Counted from the first letter of the stretch, positions 23,990-34,004 are shown. The stretch is DNA of 64,000 nt from an uncultured Clostridia bacterium (GCA_949045875.1 CARPYP010000008.1:4288-68287); one strand, 5' to 3'. Made by a program: numbers and translations. The notes: generated by a model not told the origin, from the letters alone.

Positions 23990-24346
23990 TTACATATTAT
24001 AATCTTTTACTTTTTTGAATGCATATATTCCAGCTACTGTACAAATTATCATTAATCCTATAATTATATTTTCATTAGTACCTGTCTTTGGTAATGTTTT
24101 ATTAGTATTTGTTGTATTGTTTGTTATACTAGTTATTGGTGTTGTATTTGCAGTATTTGTTGATGTATTTCCTGCTGTATTAAATAATTCTGTTGATGTA
24201 TTGTTTGTTTGTTGCAAATTACTTGTTTCATTTCCTTCCCCTAATATTTGGTCAATTGTCATAGCTCCAACTCTACATGTTTGAATTATTATTAAACTTA
24301 AAATGAATAACAAAATTAAAACTTTTATTACTTTGTTTTTACTCAT
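23990..24346 (-). CDS. Small LPXTG-anchored surface protein
   Basis: 118 aa from ATG 24346 (AAAGGAGAAA eight bases upstream). Signal peptide at residues 1-29 (KVLILLFILSLIIIQTC), a 55-residue Thr/Asn-rich low-complexity stalk, then sortase signal LPKTG, a membrane segment (IIIGLMIICTVAGIYAF) and the basic tail KKVKDYNM. A class A/B type sortase would link it to the cell wall; no sortase gene is in the window. No folded domain is visible, so it may be a spacer or decoration protein. Next to two other surface proteins. Confidence 0.8.
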   Translation of the reverse strand: MSKNKVIKVLILLFILSLIIIQTCRVGAMTIDQILGEGNETSNLQQTNNTSTELFNTAGNTSTNTANTTPITSITNNTTNTNKTLPKTGTNENIIIGLMIICTVAGIYAFKKVKDYNM

Positions 24347-24456
24347 AGCTTTTTCTCCTTTTCTTTTATTATATAACACTTAATATAAGTTATACTATAT
24401 TTTAAAATTTTTTGCAATAGTTTTTTTTTACTTTTTTAGTTTTTTTTTACATTATT

Positions 24457-25761
24457 TTAGAAATGCCTTCCAATTTTGCCTGTTTCTATTGCAATATTTT
24501 GATTTCTTATTTTTAGACCGTCCTCTTCTATATCGTCTTCTATTATTAACTCCTCGTCTGTTGATTCTTCCAACTCTTTACTAAGCATATATGAAAGGAT
24601 TATATATCTTATTGCAATTATTCCTAATGAGCAAATAATTAATATAGATAAAATTTTTTTTAAATTATCAGCTATAAAATTATTATTCCCATTATCTTTT
24701 TTATTATCACTATCATCTGTCATTCCAACTATTTCTTGCTGTTCTGTTTCATTTTTTAAGTCTATAATGTATACTGAACTTTCTTCTCCTAATGTTACTG
24801 TTATTTTTATTACATTGTCTCCTTCTTTTAATTCTGTTGCTCCTTCTATGTCTATTTTTGCTTCTGGTATATTTGCCGTTGCATCAATTTCTAATTCTTT
24901 CATGTTTTTCACATTTGTTGTATAAGAGTAAATTTCTGGATTAAATTCAGGATTTAATTCTACATCTTTTATTATTAATGATGTTAATTTGGGTTTTGTT
25001 TCTTGTGTTATTGGTACATCTGATATTGGTGCCTGCTCATCTATTATGTTTGGTACCGTAGTATCATCTGCTAATCTTATTATATTTACATTATACGTTT
25101 TTTTTGTCCCATTTTCAGCAGTTACATTTATTTGAAATTTATTTGTTTGACCTGCAACTAATGATTTTGTTCCTGTTCCACTTACAGTTGCTTTACTATG
25201 ATTTTTTACAGCACTTATTTTTATTGAGTTTACTGATGATTCTACTGTATAACTAATTGTATTTTTTAATGATGAACCCGAAAATGTTTTTCCACCTATT
25301 GTAATTGATTTTAATGTTGCATCACCCGATTTTGTAGTGTTTGGCTGACTTGGCGTTGTTGGATTTGTTGGTTGATTTGGTGTTGTTGGATTATTTGCAC
25401 CTACTGTTATTATTACCGATTTTGGTGATGTTATTTTATTATATTCTGTATCTGAAACATCTACTGGTGTAACCGTTATTGTTGCTGTTCCTGCTGCTTT
25501 TGCTGTTAAAGTTATATTTTCGCTACTCGATACCCAGACTGATGGTGTTCCTACTGTTAATACACTTGGATTTGATGATGTTATATTAAATCTTCCTTCT
25601 GCATTTGTTGTTTTTATAGTTAGTGTTGCTGTTTTTCCCGTTTCTATTGATTTTGATGATGCTGATACAGTGTAACTTCCTGCAGCATAAACTATTGAGT
25701 GTAATGAAATTAAAAATATTGTAATCGTTATAAAAATTAATATTTTTTTTGCTGTTTTCAT
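24457..25761 (-). CDS. Surface protein with Big-like and cadherin-like beta-sandwich domains
   Basis: 434 aa. Signal peptide at 1-26. A bacterial Ig-like (Big_2) domain at about 29-118 carries the typical GTATITVT segment. A Pro/Thr linker (NPTTPNQPTNPTTPSQP) follows, then two cadherin-like beta-sandwich domains (about 145-230 with LKSITIGGKTFSGSSL, and 252-342 with YSYTTNVKN). The C-terminal membrane anchor is near 370-392, with an acidic cytoplasmic tail. It is probably displayed on the membrane or cell wall. The order suggests an adhesion or structural role. It shares regulation or export context with the neighbouring SH3-domain hydrolase, 63 bases upstream. Domain calls are by sequence pattern. 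Confidence 0.78.
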   Translation of the reverse strand: MKTAKKILIFITITIFLISLHSIVYAAGSYTVSASSKSIETGKTATLTIKTTNAEGRFNITSSNPSVLTVGTPSVWVSSSENITLTAKAAGTATITVTPVDVSDTEYNKITSPKSVIITVGANNPTTPNQPTNPTTPSQPNTTKSGDATLKSITIGGKTFSGSSLKNTISYTVESSVNSIKISAVKNHSKATVSGTGTKSLVAGQTNKFQINVTAENGTKKTYNVNIIRLADDTTVPNIIDEQAPISDVPITQETKPKLTSLIIKDVELNPEFNPEIYSYTTNVKNMKELEIDATANIPEAKIDIEGATELKEGDNVIKITVTLGEESSVYIIDLKNETEQQEIVGMTDDSDNKKDNGNNNFIADNLKKILSILIICSLGIIAIRYIILSYMLSKELEESTDEELIIEDDIEEDGLKIRNQNIAIETGKIGRHF

Positions 25762-25824
25762 TTTTAATATACTTCCTTTCTAAGGTATAAACCCTTTAAC
25801 TTTTGTTATTTATTTTAAACTTAA

Positions 25825-27378
25825 TTACATTGTTATTGCTGAAATTCCCATTATATGATTTTTAATTTTCATATAGTCTCTTGCATCTATTACTCTGTCT
25901 GCATATATATCTCCTAATACTACTACTTCATATTCTGTTCCATTTATAGTGAATTTATCACCTGTTGTTAATGGATAATTAGATTCTAGTGGTCTTAAAT
26001 CTCCTGCTCTTACTGAATAATTTGTTACTGATAGACTACTTGCTATTTCTGCTATTGTTTTACCAGGTATTGCTACTAAATTTTTTCCTTCTATTTTTGC
26101 AATTTTATTTCCTGCTCCATTATTACATGGTGCTAAGTATTTATTTGCTATATACCCTACATTTCCATTTGATAGTTGCACTTTTGCCCATTGTAAGTTA
26201 TTTGCTGTCCCTGCATTAAATTCTAATACTGTAACTACTTCATTTTTTTTAAGTGTTCCAAGTATACTTGATGATGTTGTTGGTGCTTGTCTTAGTCTTA
26301 CATCACTTCCTGTTAAATAATATGAGTTTGGAAGTGTTGTGTCTATAGTTGTAGGTAGATTATTCGATGCTGGCATATTATTATAAACTGGTATTATAAA
26401 ATTTAATGATGAACTTAGTAAATTGTTTTTTGCATATGTATTAAATAAGTTTTTTGCTTGGCTTGATGGGTCTTGAATATTTGTCATATATTGATGTTTA
26501 AATAATTGAGAAAGTTCTGTTCCTACAACATCCCATTTATAGAAATATGCTGTATTTTGCCCTGCATTTGTATATGAATTTGCCATTTTTTTAGCACCTT
26601 CTATAATTGATATATATTGATTTGTCCATCCATTTGCTTTTGCATATTCTAGTCCATTTGCTATTGCATCTCCTGTGTCATATGCACCATAGTTGAAAAA
26701 GTTATAATAATTATCATATACTGTGCCATTTTTTGCTACATAGTGCCCTGATACTGAAGCACTACCATTTCTTCCTACTTCTTGTATTATTTTTATTGCT
26801 ATACTATATGGACTCATTTTGCTTTGTTTTGCTGCTTCCATTATTATCCCTGAGTATGGCATTGTACATTCTTTTCCATTTAGATTAAATGTTACTGTTG
26901 TATTCATAAATGTTGAAGCTATAATTCCTTTAACTCCTGCTTCTGTTTGTGAATTTGAATTATATGTCATTTCTAAAAATTGGAATATTCCTGATTCATT
27001 CAAAAAGTTTCTTGGGTCTGAATAGTATTTTAATATTGATGTTGAAGCACATGCATATCCACTAGCAACTTGTCCACAACTATCTAACCATAAAGCATTT
27101 GAGGATTTTATGACTGTATTTCTTAAATGTAAGGATGTTTCTTCTCTTATGAATTCATCCCAATTTATTCCTGTATTAAATGCTGTAAATGTCCAGTTTG
27201 GATACAGCGATTTTAATTCGTTTAATTTTGCTTGATAACTTGCTGGAAAATTAGATATACCTGTTTTTGTTGTTTGTGTATATGTACTTGCTTTTACACT
27301 ATGTGGAATATATATTATTTGAATTATTAGTATTACACAGAATATAAGTATTAATATCTTTTTTCTATGTAGTTTCAT
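25825..27378 (-). CDS. Secreted glucosaminidase-like protein with SH3 and dockerin-like parts
   Basis: 517 aa. Signal peptide 1-30. The N-terminal half (about 35-330; NWTFTAFNTGINWDEFIREE, SGIFQFLEMTYN, KMSPYSIAIKIIQEVG, YYNFFNYGAYD) resembles the N-acetylglucosaminidase-like proteins of clostridia that act on peptidoglycan. A bacterial SH3 domain (about 350-420, LRQAPTTSSSILGTLKKNE) should bind wall peptides. The last 40 residues (GDIYADRVIDARDYMKIKNHI) look like one calcium-binding dockerin-type repeat. It is likely a wall-remodelling enzyme. The catalytic residue cannot be named with confidence from sequence alone. Confidence 0.75.
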   Translation of the reverse strand: MKLHRKKILILIFCVILIIQIIYIPHSVKASTYTQTTKTGISNFPASYQAKLNELKSLYPNWTFTAFNTGINWDEFIREETSLHLRNTVIKSSNALWLDSCGQVASGYACASTSILKYYSDPRNFLNESGIFQFLEMTYNSNSQTEAGVKGIIASTFMNTTVTFNLNGKECTMPYSGIIMEAAKQSKMSPYSIAIKIIQEVGRNGSASVSGHYVAKNGTVYDNYYNFFNYGAYDTGDAIANGLEYAKANGWTNQYISIIEGAKKMANSYTNAGQNTAYFYKWDVVGTELSQLFKHQYMTNIQDPSSQAKNLFNTYAKNNLLSSSLNFIIPVYNNMPASNNLPTTIDTTLPNSYYLTGSDVRLRQAPTTSSSILGTLKKNEVVTVLEFNAGTANNLQWAKVQLSNGNVGYIANKYLAPCNNGAGNKIAKIEGKNLVAIPGKTIAEIASSLSVTNYSVRAGDLRPLESNYPLTTGDKFTINGTEYEVVVLGDIYADRVIDARDYMKIKNHIMGISAITM

Positions 27379-27535
27379 TTTTATGTTCCTCCTCTTTATT
27401 ATTTATTGTAGTTTTCTTTAATAATATACATTTAATTTCTTTTTCTTACATAGTATAACATTTCTTGACTTTTTTAGTCAATGAAAATTTCTATTTGTAA
27501 TGTAAATGTAATATAATTTTAATATTACATGAATA

Positions 27536-27562
27536 CAAAAAAGGGCACATGCAATGTGCCCA
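27536..27562 (-). terminator. Terminator of the glucan phosphorylase gene
   Basis: GGGCACAT-gca-ATGTGCCC (27543-27561) followed on the minus strand by six T. Confidence 0.8.
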
Positions 27563-27570
27563 CACAGTTC

Positions 27571-30201
27571 TTAAATATTTTCTATATTTTGAATAATGTC
27601 TTCAACTTCTTTTCTTTCTTGTTCTGTTATTTCTTCGTGTTCTTCTTCTTCAATCCATTTTATTAAATTTAAGTTTTGTACATCTAATAACATTGGATGT
27701 TTTGGCATTACTCTAAATGTATAGCCGTAGTCTCCTCCTGTTTTTAATGTTATTTCTCCAGTATATAGATTATCTTCTTTTATATCTCTTGTCATTGGTG
27801 TGATATTTATATCCTCAAATGTTCCATCTGACATTATTTTAGCTGAATAAACTTCAACAGATATGCTATCTGGACTTATATTTGGTAAATCTACTTTACA
27901 ACTTACTTGTATTTTATTTCCAGCATCTATTGTAACATCTTTCATATTGTTTTTTTGTGTTATTTTTATTTTTCCCCATTCGTTTTTTGCATTTGCTTTC
28001 CATTCATTATATCCAATTACATTTTCTAAATCTTTATAATATGTATTATACAGATTACATAATGGTAAATATAGCTTTTCAGTATAATCTACAACCATTC
28101 TCGCAGTGCTATACATTCCTCCTGTAGATATAATTGAATTTTTCATCATTTGTAGCCATTTGCTTGAAAAATCTTCTTCACATTCTCTGTCATAATAAAT
28201 TGGTATAATTTTATTTTCTAAAGTATTATATATGCTTTGACAGTCTGCATTATCTTGAATATCATAAGAATCATATTCATCATCATTTCCTATTATCCAA
28301 CCATTTTCTTTATTATATCCTTCTACCCACCAACCATCTAATATACTGAAATTTACTACTCCATTTACTGAGGCTTTTTGTCCACTTGTTCCTGAGGCTT
28401 CCATTGGTCTTCTTGGATTGTTTAGCCAAACGTCTACACCACTTACTAAATATCTTGCCATTTCAATATCATAGTCTTCTAATATAAATATTTTTCCTTT
28501 GAATTGTGGCTTCATTGATAGTTCATGTATTTGTCTTATTAAGTCTTGACCTTCTATATCTCTTGGATGTGCTTTTCCTGCAAATATTAATTGTATGGGT
28601 TTATCTTGATTATTTAAAATTTGTGTTATTCTTTCTAAGTCTCTAAATATTAATGTTGCTCTTTTATATGTTGCAAATCTTCTTGCAAACCCTATTGTTA
28701 ATGCATTTGGATTTAGTTTTGATGTTATTTCCATTATTTCATCATATGGAGTTCCATTTCTTCTTAGTCTATTTGTTACATTTTCTTTTACTAATTTTAG
28801 TAGTTTTTCTTTTCTTGAAATGTGAGCAGACCATAATTCTGCATTTGGTATATCTTGTATCTTTTTCCATGTTTCTTCTTCATGTATTTTGTCTTGCCAA
28901 TATGGTATTAAGTACTCATTATATAGTTCTTTTAGCCTTGGAGCTAACCACGAACATGTATGTATACCATTTGTTACATGTGTTATTGGTGATTCGTTTG
29001 AGGCAATGTCTGGCCAGCATTCACCAAATAGTTCTCTTGATACTTCTCCATGTAGTTTACTAACTCCATTTTTCTTTCCTGCTATTTTTAGAGCTAATAT
29101 TCCCATATTGAAACCACTCTCAGTAGGTTGATTTGGTGCTACACCTAGTCTTAAAAATTCCTCTCTTTCTATTCCTAATGATGTCCAGAAATTTTTGAAA
29201 TATTTGTCTATTAAGTCTATATTAAATATATCGTTTCCTGCTGGTACTGGCGTGTGTGTTGTAAATACAGTTTGTGCTGTTACTATATCTCTTGCTATTT
29301 TAAATGCTATTTTTTTGTCTTCTATTAACTCTCTCATTAATTCTAATAGTAAAAATGCCGAATGTCCTTCATTCATATGGTAAACTGTTGGTTTTAGTCC
29401 TAGTTCTCTTATTAGCTTTGTTCCTGCCATTCCTAAAACAATTTCTTGTCTTATTCTCATGTCTTGATCTCCACCATATAGCCTTTTTGTGATTTCTCTT
29501 AAATCTTCATCACTGTTTTCTGCAATGTCTGAGTCCATTAAGTATAGTTTTATTCTTCCTACATTTACTTGCCATACTTTTAAGTATAGGGTTCTCCTTT
29601 GTATTTTTTCGGAAATTATTAAGTCATTTCCACTTGCATCTTTTGCTGGTATTATTGGAAGATTTTCTAAGTCTATGTCTGTATAAACTGATTCTTGTCT
29701 TCCTTCTCTATTTATTACTTGATGAAAATATCCATTTTTATATAGCAAACCAACTCCTACTAATGGTAGTCCTAAGTCACTTGCTGCTTTTAAGTGGTCT
29801 CCTGATAGTATTCCAAGTCCTCCTGAGTATATAGATAAGATTTGGTCTAATCCATATTCTGCCGAAAAGTATGCTATTAAATCGTTTTTATTTTCTGGAT
29901 ATTTTTTACTAAACCAAGTTGTTTTACTATTCATATAATTTTCAAAATTTTCTACAACTTTATCATATTCTTTTAAAAAGTTTACGTCTTTGGCATATTG
30001 TTCTAGTTTCTCTTGAGATATTAGTTTTAAAAATTTGACTGGGTTTTTGTTTACTTGTTCCCATAAATCAATATCAATTTCTTTAAGTAGTTTTAATAAG
30101 TCTGTGTTCCATGCCCACCAAATGTTATATGCCATGTCCATTAATTTGTTAATTCTTTTTGGTAGTTGTGGGTTAACTGTAATTCTATTAAATATATACA
30201 T
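27571..30201 (-). CDS. glgP: Alpha-glucan (maltodextrin/glycogen) phosphorylase, GT35
   Basis: 876 aa. Releases glucose-1-phosphate from alpha-1,4-glucans with pyridoxal phosphate. It belongs to the longer bacterial alpha-glucan phosphorylase group, with an N-terminal DUF3417-like domain (MDMAYNIWWAWNTDLL). The catalytic part shows IAYFSAEYGLDQILSIYSGG, GVGLLYKNGYFHQ and the PLP region, with NNPRRPMEASGTSGQKAS followed by NGVVNFSILDGWW. The C-terminal 120 residues form an extra beta-rich domain (IQVSCKVDLPNI), as in this group. In spore-formers it mobilises glycogen-like reserves, often before sporulation; here it sits beside the spoIIIA operon. No other glg gene is in the window. Confidence 0.92.
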   Translation of the reverse strand: MYIFNRITVNPQLPKRINKLMDMAYNIWWAWNTDLLKLLKEIDIDLWEQVNKNPVKFLKLISQEKLEQYAKDVNFLKEYDKVVENFENYMNSKTTWFSKKYPENKNDLIAYFSAEYGLDQILSIYSGGLGILSGDHLKAASDLGLPLVGVGLLYKNGYFHQVINREGRQESVYTDIDLENLPIIPAKDASGNDLIISEKIQRRTLYLKVWQVNVGRIKLYLMDSDIAENSDEDLREITKRLYGGDQDMRIRQEIVLGMAGTKLIRELGLKPTVYHMNEGHSAFLLLELMRELIEDKKIAFKIARDIVTAQTVFTTHTPVPAGNDIFNIDLIDKYFKNFWTSLGIEREEFLRLGVAPNQPTESGFNMGILALKIAGKKNGVSKLHGEVSRELFGECWPDIASNESPITHVTNGIHTCSWLAPRLKELYNEYLIPYWQDKIHEEETWKKIQDIPNAELWSAHISRKEKLLKLVKENVTNRLRRNGTPYDEIMEITSKLNPNALTIGFARRFATYKRATLIFRDLERITQILNNQDKPIQLIFAGKAHPRDIEGQDLIRQIHELSMKPQFKGKIFILEDYDIEMARYLVSGVDVWLNNPRRPMEASGTSGQKASVNGVVNFSILDGWWVEGYNKENGWIIGNDDEYDSYDIQDNADCQSIYNTLENKIIPIYYDRECEEDFSSKWLQMMKNSIISTGGMYSTARMVVDYTEKLYLPLCNLYNTYYKDLENVIGYNEWKANAKNEWGKIKITQKNNMKDVTIDAGNKIQVSCKVDLPNISPDSISVEVYSAKIMSDGTFEDINITPMTRDIKEDNLYTGEITLKTGGDYGYTFRVMPKHPMLLDVQNLNLIKWIEEEEHEEITEQERKEVEDIIQNIENI

Positions 30202-30319
30202 AAAAATATATTCCTCCTTTTGTTTTTTACAAGTCCTTTGTTTTAATATATTTATTATCCATTAAATTAGTGAAAATGTCAATTGGTTTTTTGTATTTTT
30301 TGTTCTTTTTAAATTTAAA

Positions 30320-30359
30320 AAGGCGACATGGCTCGGTATTAAACCAAGCCATGCCACCC
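30320..30359 (-). terminator. Terminator of the spoIIIA operon
   Basis: GGCGACATGGCTCGG ... CCAAGCCATGCCACC (imperfect stem of about 13 bp) followed on the minus strand by TTTTTAAATTT, just past the spoIIIAH stop. Confidence 0.8.
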
Positions 30360-30367
30360 TATTATAT

Positions 30368-30994
30368 TTATTTTACTGAAATATGTATATTGTCCGCGCT
30401 TGCTTCTAATTCTCTAGATATTATGTTTTGAATTTGTGCAATTTCTTCTTGTGATAAATCCTGTTTTCCAATTATTACACTTATACTTTTATCATTTACA
30501 AATATTATGCATTTATCAAATCCTTTTGCTAATAATAAGTTTTCTGATATCATTATTGCGTTTTGCGTTTGGTTGATTTTTGCTATTTCTTGTGTCGTTA
30601 TTGCCTTTTGTTCTTCTGATACATTTGGATTTTCTATTATTTTTTGGTAGTTTTCTATTACTTGTGAATACATATTTGTTCTGTCTAATTTGGCTGATAC
30701 AAAATATCCATCGTCTTCTTTTGCTTCTTTGTTTTCTTCTTCTTTTTTCTCTTCTTCACTAAATACTTCTTGTGTTTGCTCTTGATTATCACTTACTAAT
30801 TTTGCATCTCCGAGTTTTGCTATTTCTTCTTGTTGTTCTTCTGTGTTTGGATTTGATGCTACCTCTTCTTGATTTGTAATTTCTGAACTTACTTGTTCTG
30901 TTTTGTTTTTTCCTATATAGTCTAAGTATCCTGCTGTTACTAGCATTAATGCTATTACCAATATGGTTAATTCATTCTTTTTAATTATTTTCAT
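30368..30994 (-). CDS. spoIIIAH: Stage III sporulation protein AH
   Basis: 208 aa. The mother-cell membrane protein whose extracellular YscJ/FliF-like domain interlocks with forespore SpoIIQ. One membrane segment (residues 9-27), a Glu/Gln-rich linker (about 35-95) and the ring-building domain at about 100-208 (DRTNMYSQVIENYQKIIENPNVS, KCIIFVNDKSISVIIGK, LEASADNIHISVK). This is the last gene of spoIIIAA-AH. A 120-base gap that includes a short-repeat unit (31042-31093) separates it from spoIIIAG. Sigma-E control is known for the family; no sigma-E box was checked here. Confidence 0.92.
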   Translation of the reverse strand: MKIIKKNELTILVIALMLVTAGYLDYIGKNKTEQVSSEITNQEEVASNPNTEEQQEEIAKLGDAKLVSDNQEQTQEVFSEEEKKEEENKEAKEDDGYFVSAKLDRTNMYSQVIENYQKIIENPNVSEEQKAITTQEIAKINQTQNAIMISENLLLAKGFDKCIIFVNDKSISVIIGKQDLSQEEIAQIQNIISRELEASADNIHISVK

Positions 30995-31041
30995 AATTTA
31001 TCTCTTCCTTTCGTGTATATCATTTTCATTCATAAGGATAA

Positions 31042-31093
31042 GGGCACAGTGGTGTCAATCCTATAGGGTATTCCCCCAAACGGTGCCCCTACA
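31042..31093 (+). repeat. Short palindromic repeat unit within the spoIIIA operon
   Basis: GGGCAC ... GGTGCCCCTACA, a longer-looped variant of the dispersed family, between spoIIIAG and spoIIIAH. Confidence 0.6.
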
Positions 31094-31114
31094 ATAATTC
31101 ATTCTATATATTTA

Positions 31115-31714
31115 TTAATTCATTTCAAAGACTTGGACTTTGTATGTAGCGAGCCCTGTAATCGCTTCTACTGCTGATATTATATTACTTTTTACGGTTG
31201 CATTTGAAGCACCTTCTGCAATTACTATCGCTCCTTTTACTACTGGATTTATTACTGTTTGCGTTTCTATTTTTGAACCATCTGAATATACAATTTCTTT
31301 TGATGTATCTTTTTCTTCTATAACTCTAGTACCTCCCTCTGAGTCTGTTTCTTGTGTTGTTGATACTTTTGAGTTTTCATTTTGCATTGGTACTATTTCG
31401 CTTCCTTTTGAATATGTAAGCATTACATTTACTTTTCCTACTCCTTCCATTTTTGATAATATTTCTTCTAGTTTTGTTTCTATTTCGTCTACTGTTACTT
31501 TTTTCTTATCATCTGTATTGTCTGCTAATATTTTATATCCTGAACTTTCTTCTGATTTGTTATCTTTTGTTTTTGTATCATCTTTCCAGATTGTATTTAT
31601 TGCAATTAATGTTATTATTAATATTATTATAAATACTACAAGACTTTCTATCTTTTTTTTATCTGTTTTTCCTTGATATTTGGATTTTATCATTTGCATT
31701 TTTTCTTTTAACAT
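31115..31714 (-). CDS. spoIIIAG: Stage III sporulation protein AG
   Basis: 199 aa from ATG 31714 (AAAGGA twelve bases upstream; two nearer in-frame ATGs upstream sit on or before the SD). A single membrane helix at about 20-37 (VVFIIILIITLIAINTI) and a C-terminal ring-building domain with EILSKMEGVGKVNVMLTYS and VKGAIVIAEGASNATVKSNII. SpoIIIAG forms a large ring in the mother cell-forespore channel. Length and pattern match the family. Followed by spoIIIAH. Confidence 0.93.
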   Translation of the reverse strand: MLKEKMQMIKSKYQGKTDKKKIESLVVFIIILIITLIAINTIWKDDTKTKDNKSEESSGYKILADNTDDKKKVTVDEIETKLEEILSKMEGVGKVNVMLTYSKGSEIVPMQNENSKVSTTQETDSEGGTRVIEEKDTSKEIVYSDGSKIETQTVINPVVKGAIVIAEGASNATVKSNIISAVEAITGLATYKVQVFEMN

Positions 31715-31793
31715 ATTTAATACCATTCCTTTCTTGTATACCAACATGTGTTGGAAAAGAATTGTTAAAATTGTTTTTCTACATTTTTATAGA

Positions 31794-32405
31794 TTATATT
31801 ATTGAAATTTGCTTGTTGTTTATACCATATTCTTCACTCATAAACATTTTTATCTCACGCTCCTCTTCTTCTGTTAATTCTTTTTTTATTGTTGAGTTAG
31901 TTTGTTCTCCAATTTTTATTTTATTAACTGCTATTTCATTTTTCTCATTTTCATTATTACCTTCATTTACACTTTTTGATATATTAAGTTCTATATTTTC
32001 GATTCTTCCATATGTTTCGCTATTTTCTTCTAAGTTAACTTCTAATTTTATGTTGCTTACAATATAACCTTTTTCTCTTAATTTATTTTCCATATCTTGT
32101 TTTAAATTTAGTTTATATGTTTCTTCAAAGTTATTTGTTTCTATTTTTTCTACACTGCTTTCTAGGTTTTGATATATTTCACTACTTGTTAAATAATTTT
32201 CATAGTCTATATTGCCAAAGTCTAAATTTTTTCCTCCTATTAATTTTAATCCTGGCGCAATAATTGTATATACAACATATATTCCTATTACTGTTTTTAT
32301 GTATTTTGTGCTTTTGCTATTAGGAGATAATATCATTTCTAGTATAATTGCAACTACGACACTGACTATTACTTGACGTGCCCATGAACTAATGTATGTA
32401 ATCAT
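31794..32405 (-). CDS. spoIIIAF: Stage III sporulation protein AF
   Basis: 203 aa. Two N-terminal membrane segments (about 6-24 and 33-55, WARQVIVSVVVAIILEMIL and YIKTVIGIYVVYTII) and a soluble C-terminal domain with NIKLEVNLEE, similar in fold to the ring-building proteins AG and AH. Mother-cell membrane component of the feeding channel. It starts 15 bases after spoIIIAE ends. The family pattern is clear. Confidence 0.9.
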   Translation of the reverse strand: MITYISSWARQVIVSVVVAIILEMILSPNSKSTKYIKTVIGIYVVYTIIAPGLKLIGGKNLDFGNIDYENYLTSSEIYQNLESSVEKIETNNFEETYKLNLKQDMENKLREKGYIVSNIKLEVNLEENSETYGRIENIELNISKSVNEGNNENEKNEIAVNKIKIGEQTNSTIKKELTEEEEREIKMFMSEEYGINNKQISII

Positions 32406-32420
32406 TATATTTCCCCCTTC

Positions 32421-33551
32421 TTATATGTTTGAAACTTTTATTACTATTGTTACTCCTATTATTAGCATTACAGATATTGAGCATACCATTGCTAGTAATA
32501 CTTTAAAGGTATCTCTCATCTGTTCTATAATATCTATTATTTTTTTATCTGCTATTGGTTGACATACTGCTGATAAAATATGATACAAGACTGTAAGTAC
32601 TGCTAGTCTAATTATTGGCATTGCACATATTCCTATTATTACAATTACACCAATTATTCCAACTGCATTTTTTAGTACTATTCCACTTCCCAATACCATT
32701 TCTGTTGTATCACTTAGAATTTTACCTACTACTGGAATTGCATTTGAGACTACTGCCTTTGTAGTTTTAGTGGTGATTTTATCAACATGTCCTGTTAAAC
32801 TGCTTTCTAATGATAGTACACTTGTAAATACTGTTAGTACTATTCCTAATATCCATACTACACTAGATTTAAAAGTTTTTGCTATTTTATCTATTTGAAC
32901 TTTGTCTGATATTTTTGATATTATTCCAAGCGATGTTCCAATTAGTACCATTGGTAGTAAAAAGGCTGAAATGAATTTTCCTATAAATGTTATCATTACT
33001 AATAGAATAGTTTGTACTGTGCTTGCTGTTACTAAATTTCCTGTTATCATCATTAATGTTAGTAGTAGTGGAATTAATGAATATGAAAATCCTACTAAGT
33101 TTTGAATTGTATCTTTTATACTAGAGATTATTCCTGCAAAATTGGTCATTATTAATGTTACAATTAATATATATTGAACAAAATATGTAATTTGACTTAT
33201 TCCGCCATTATCTAATCCATCACTTACACTTTTTAAAATACTATGTACTACTATAATTATTATTATGCTGGCAATCATTATAATTTGTTTTTTTATTTCT
33301 ATTCCTAAAAGATTTACTATTTTTTTTGCAATGCTTGCCTCGTCTATATCTCCTGTAACCGCAGAGTTTAATACATCGGAAAAATCTATGTCTTTAAATA
33401 CATTGTCTGTGTATTTTTGTGCTTCCGTTATAAATGATGATATGTCTAACATCTCTTCTGCTGATTGTATTATTTCTTCACTTGCTAAAGATGTAGTTGG
33501 TATTATAAATATTAAAATTATCATTAATAATATAATTCTTTTTATTTTCAT
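32421..33551 (-). CDS. spoIIIAE: Stage III sporulation protein AE
   Basis: 376 aa. Polytopic membrane protein with an N-terminal signal-like segment (residues 5-23), a short soluble region (IIQSAEEMLDISSFITEAQ) and about seven to eight membrane helices. The segment VVWILGIVLTVFTSVLSLESSL and the following TKAVVSNAIPVVGKILSDTTE are the conserved core of the family. SpoIIIAE resembles type III secretion membrane components and is essential for the channel. Starts 11 bases after the spoIIIAD stop. Confidence 0.95.
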   Translation of the reverse strand: MKIKRIILLMIILIFIIPTTSLASEEIIQSAEEMLDISSFITEAQKYTDNVFKDIDFSDVLNSAVTGDIDEASIAKKIVNLLGIEIKKQIIMIASIIIIIVVHSILKSVSDGLDNGGISQITYFVQYILIVTLIMTNFAGIISSIKDTIQNLVGFSYSLIPLLLTLMMITGNLVTASTVQTILLVMITFIGKFISAFLLPMVLIGTSLGIISKISDKVQIDKIAKTFKSSVVWILGIVLTVFTSVLSLESSLTGHVDKITTKTTKAVVSNAIPVVGKILSDTTEMVLGSGIVLKNAVGIIGVIVIIGICAMPIIRLAVLTVLYHILSAVCQPIADKKIIDIIEQMRDTFKVLLAMVCSISVMLIIGVTIVIKVSNI

Positions 33552-33562
33552 TCGTTTCTCCT

Positions 33563-33949
33563 TTAGGGTAAAACATGTACAATCGTTTCCAATAATGCTG
33601 ATATTATAGGTATTGACATTGATATTATTATTACTTTTCCTCCTAAATCTACTTTCGAGGCAATAGCACTTTCCCCTGAGTCTTTACATATACTTACTGC
33701 AAATTCTGTTAAAAATGCGATACCTGTAATTTTTATCAGAACTGTTAAAAATCCATTTGTATCACTAACTTTGTTTGATAATTCTGTTAATAACTCTATT
33801 ATTCCACTTAATCTTGTCATAACAAGTCCTAAAATTATAACTCCAGCACAAATTGATACATATATTGTGAATTCTGGTTTATATTGTTTTAAAATAATAA
33901 CTATTATTACTGCAATTAAACCAATTCCAATAATTTTAATAATATCCAT
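33563..33949 (-). CDS. spoIIIAD: Stage III sporulation protein AD
   Basis: 128 aa. Four membrane helices, with the family sequence VLIKITGIAFLTEFAVSICKDSGESAIASKVDLGGK split around residues 70-105. Small membrane subunit of the SpoIIIA channel. It is separated from spoIIIAC by 113 bases that contain a dispersed palindromic repeat, unusual inside this normally compact operon. Confidence 0.95.
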   Translation of the reverse strand: MDIIKIIGIGLIAVIIVIILKQYKPEFTIYVSICAGVIILGLVMTRLSGIIELLTELSNKVSDTNGFLTVLIKITGIAFLTEFAVSICKDSGESAIASKVDLGGKVIIISMSIPIISALLETIVHVLP

Positions 33950-34004
33950 ATTTATATATCATTCCTTTTTTTGATGAACCAGTTTAGTATTTCCTACGAA
34001 GGAC

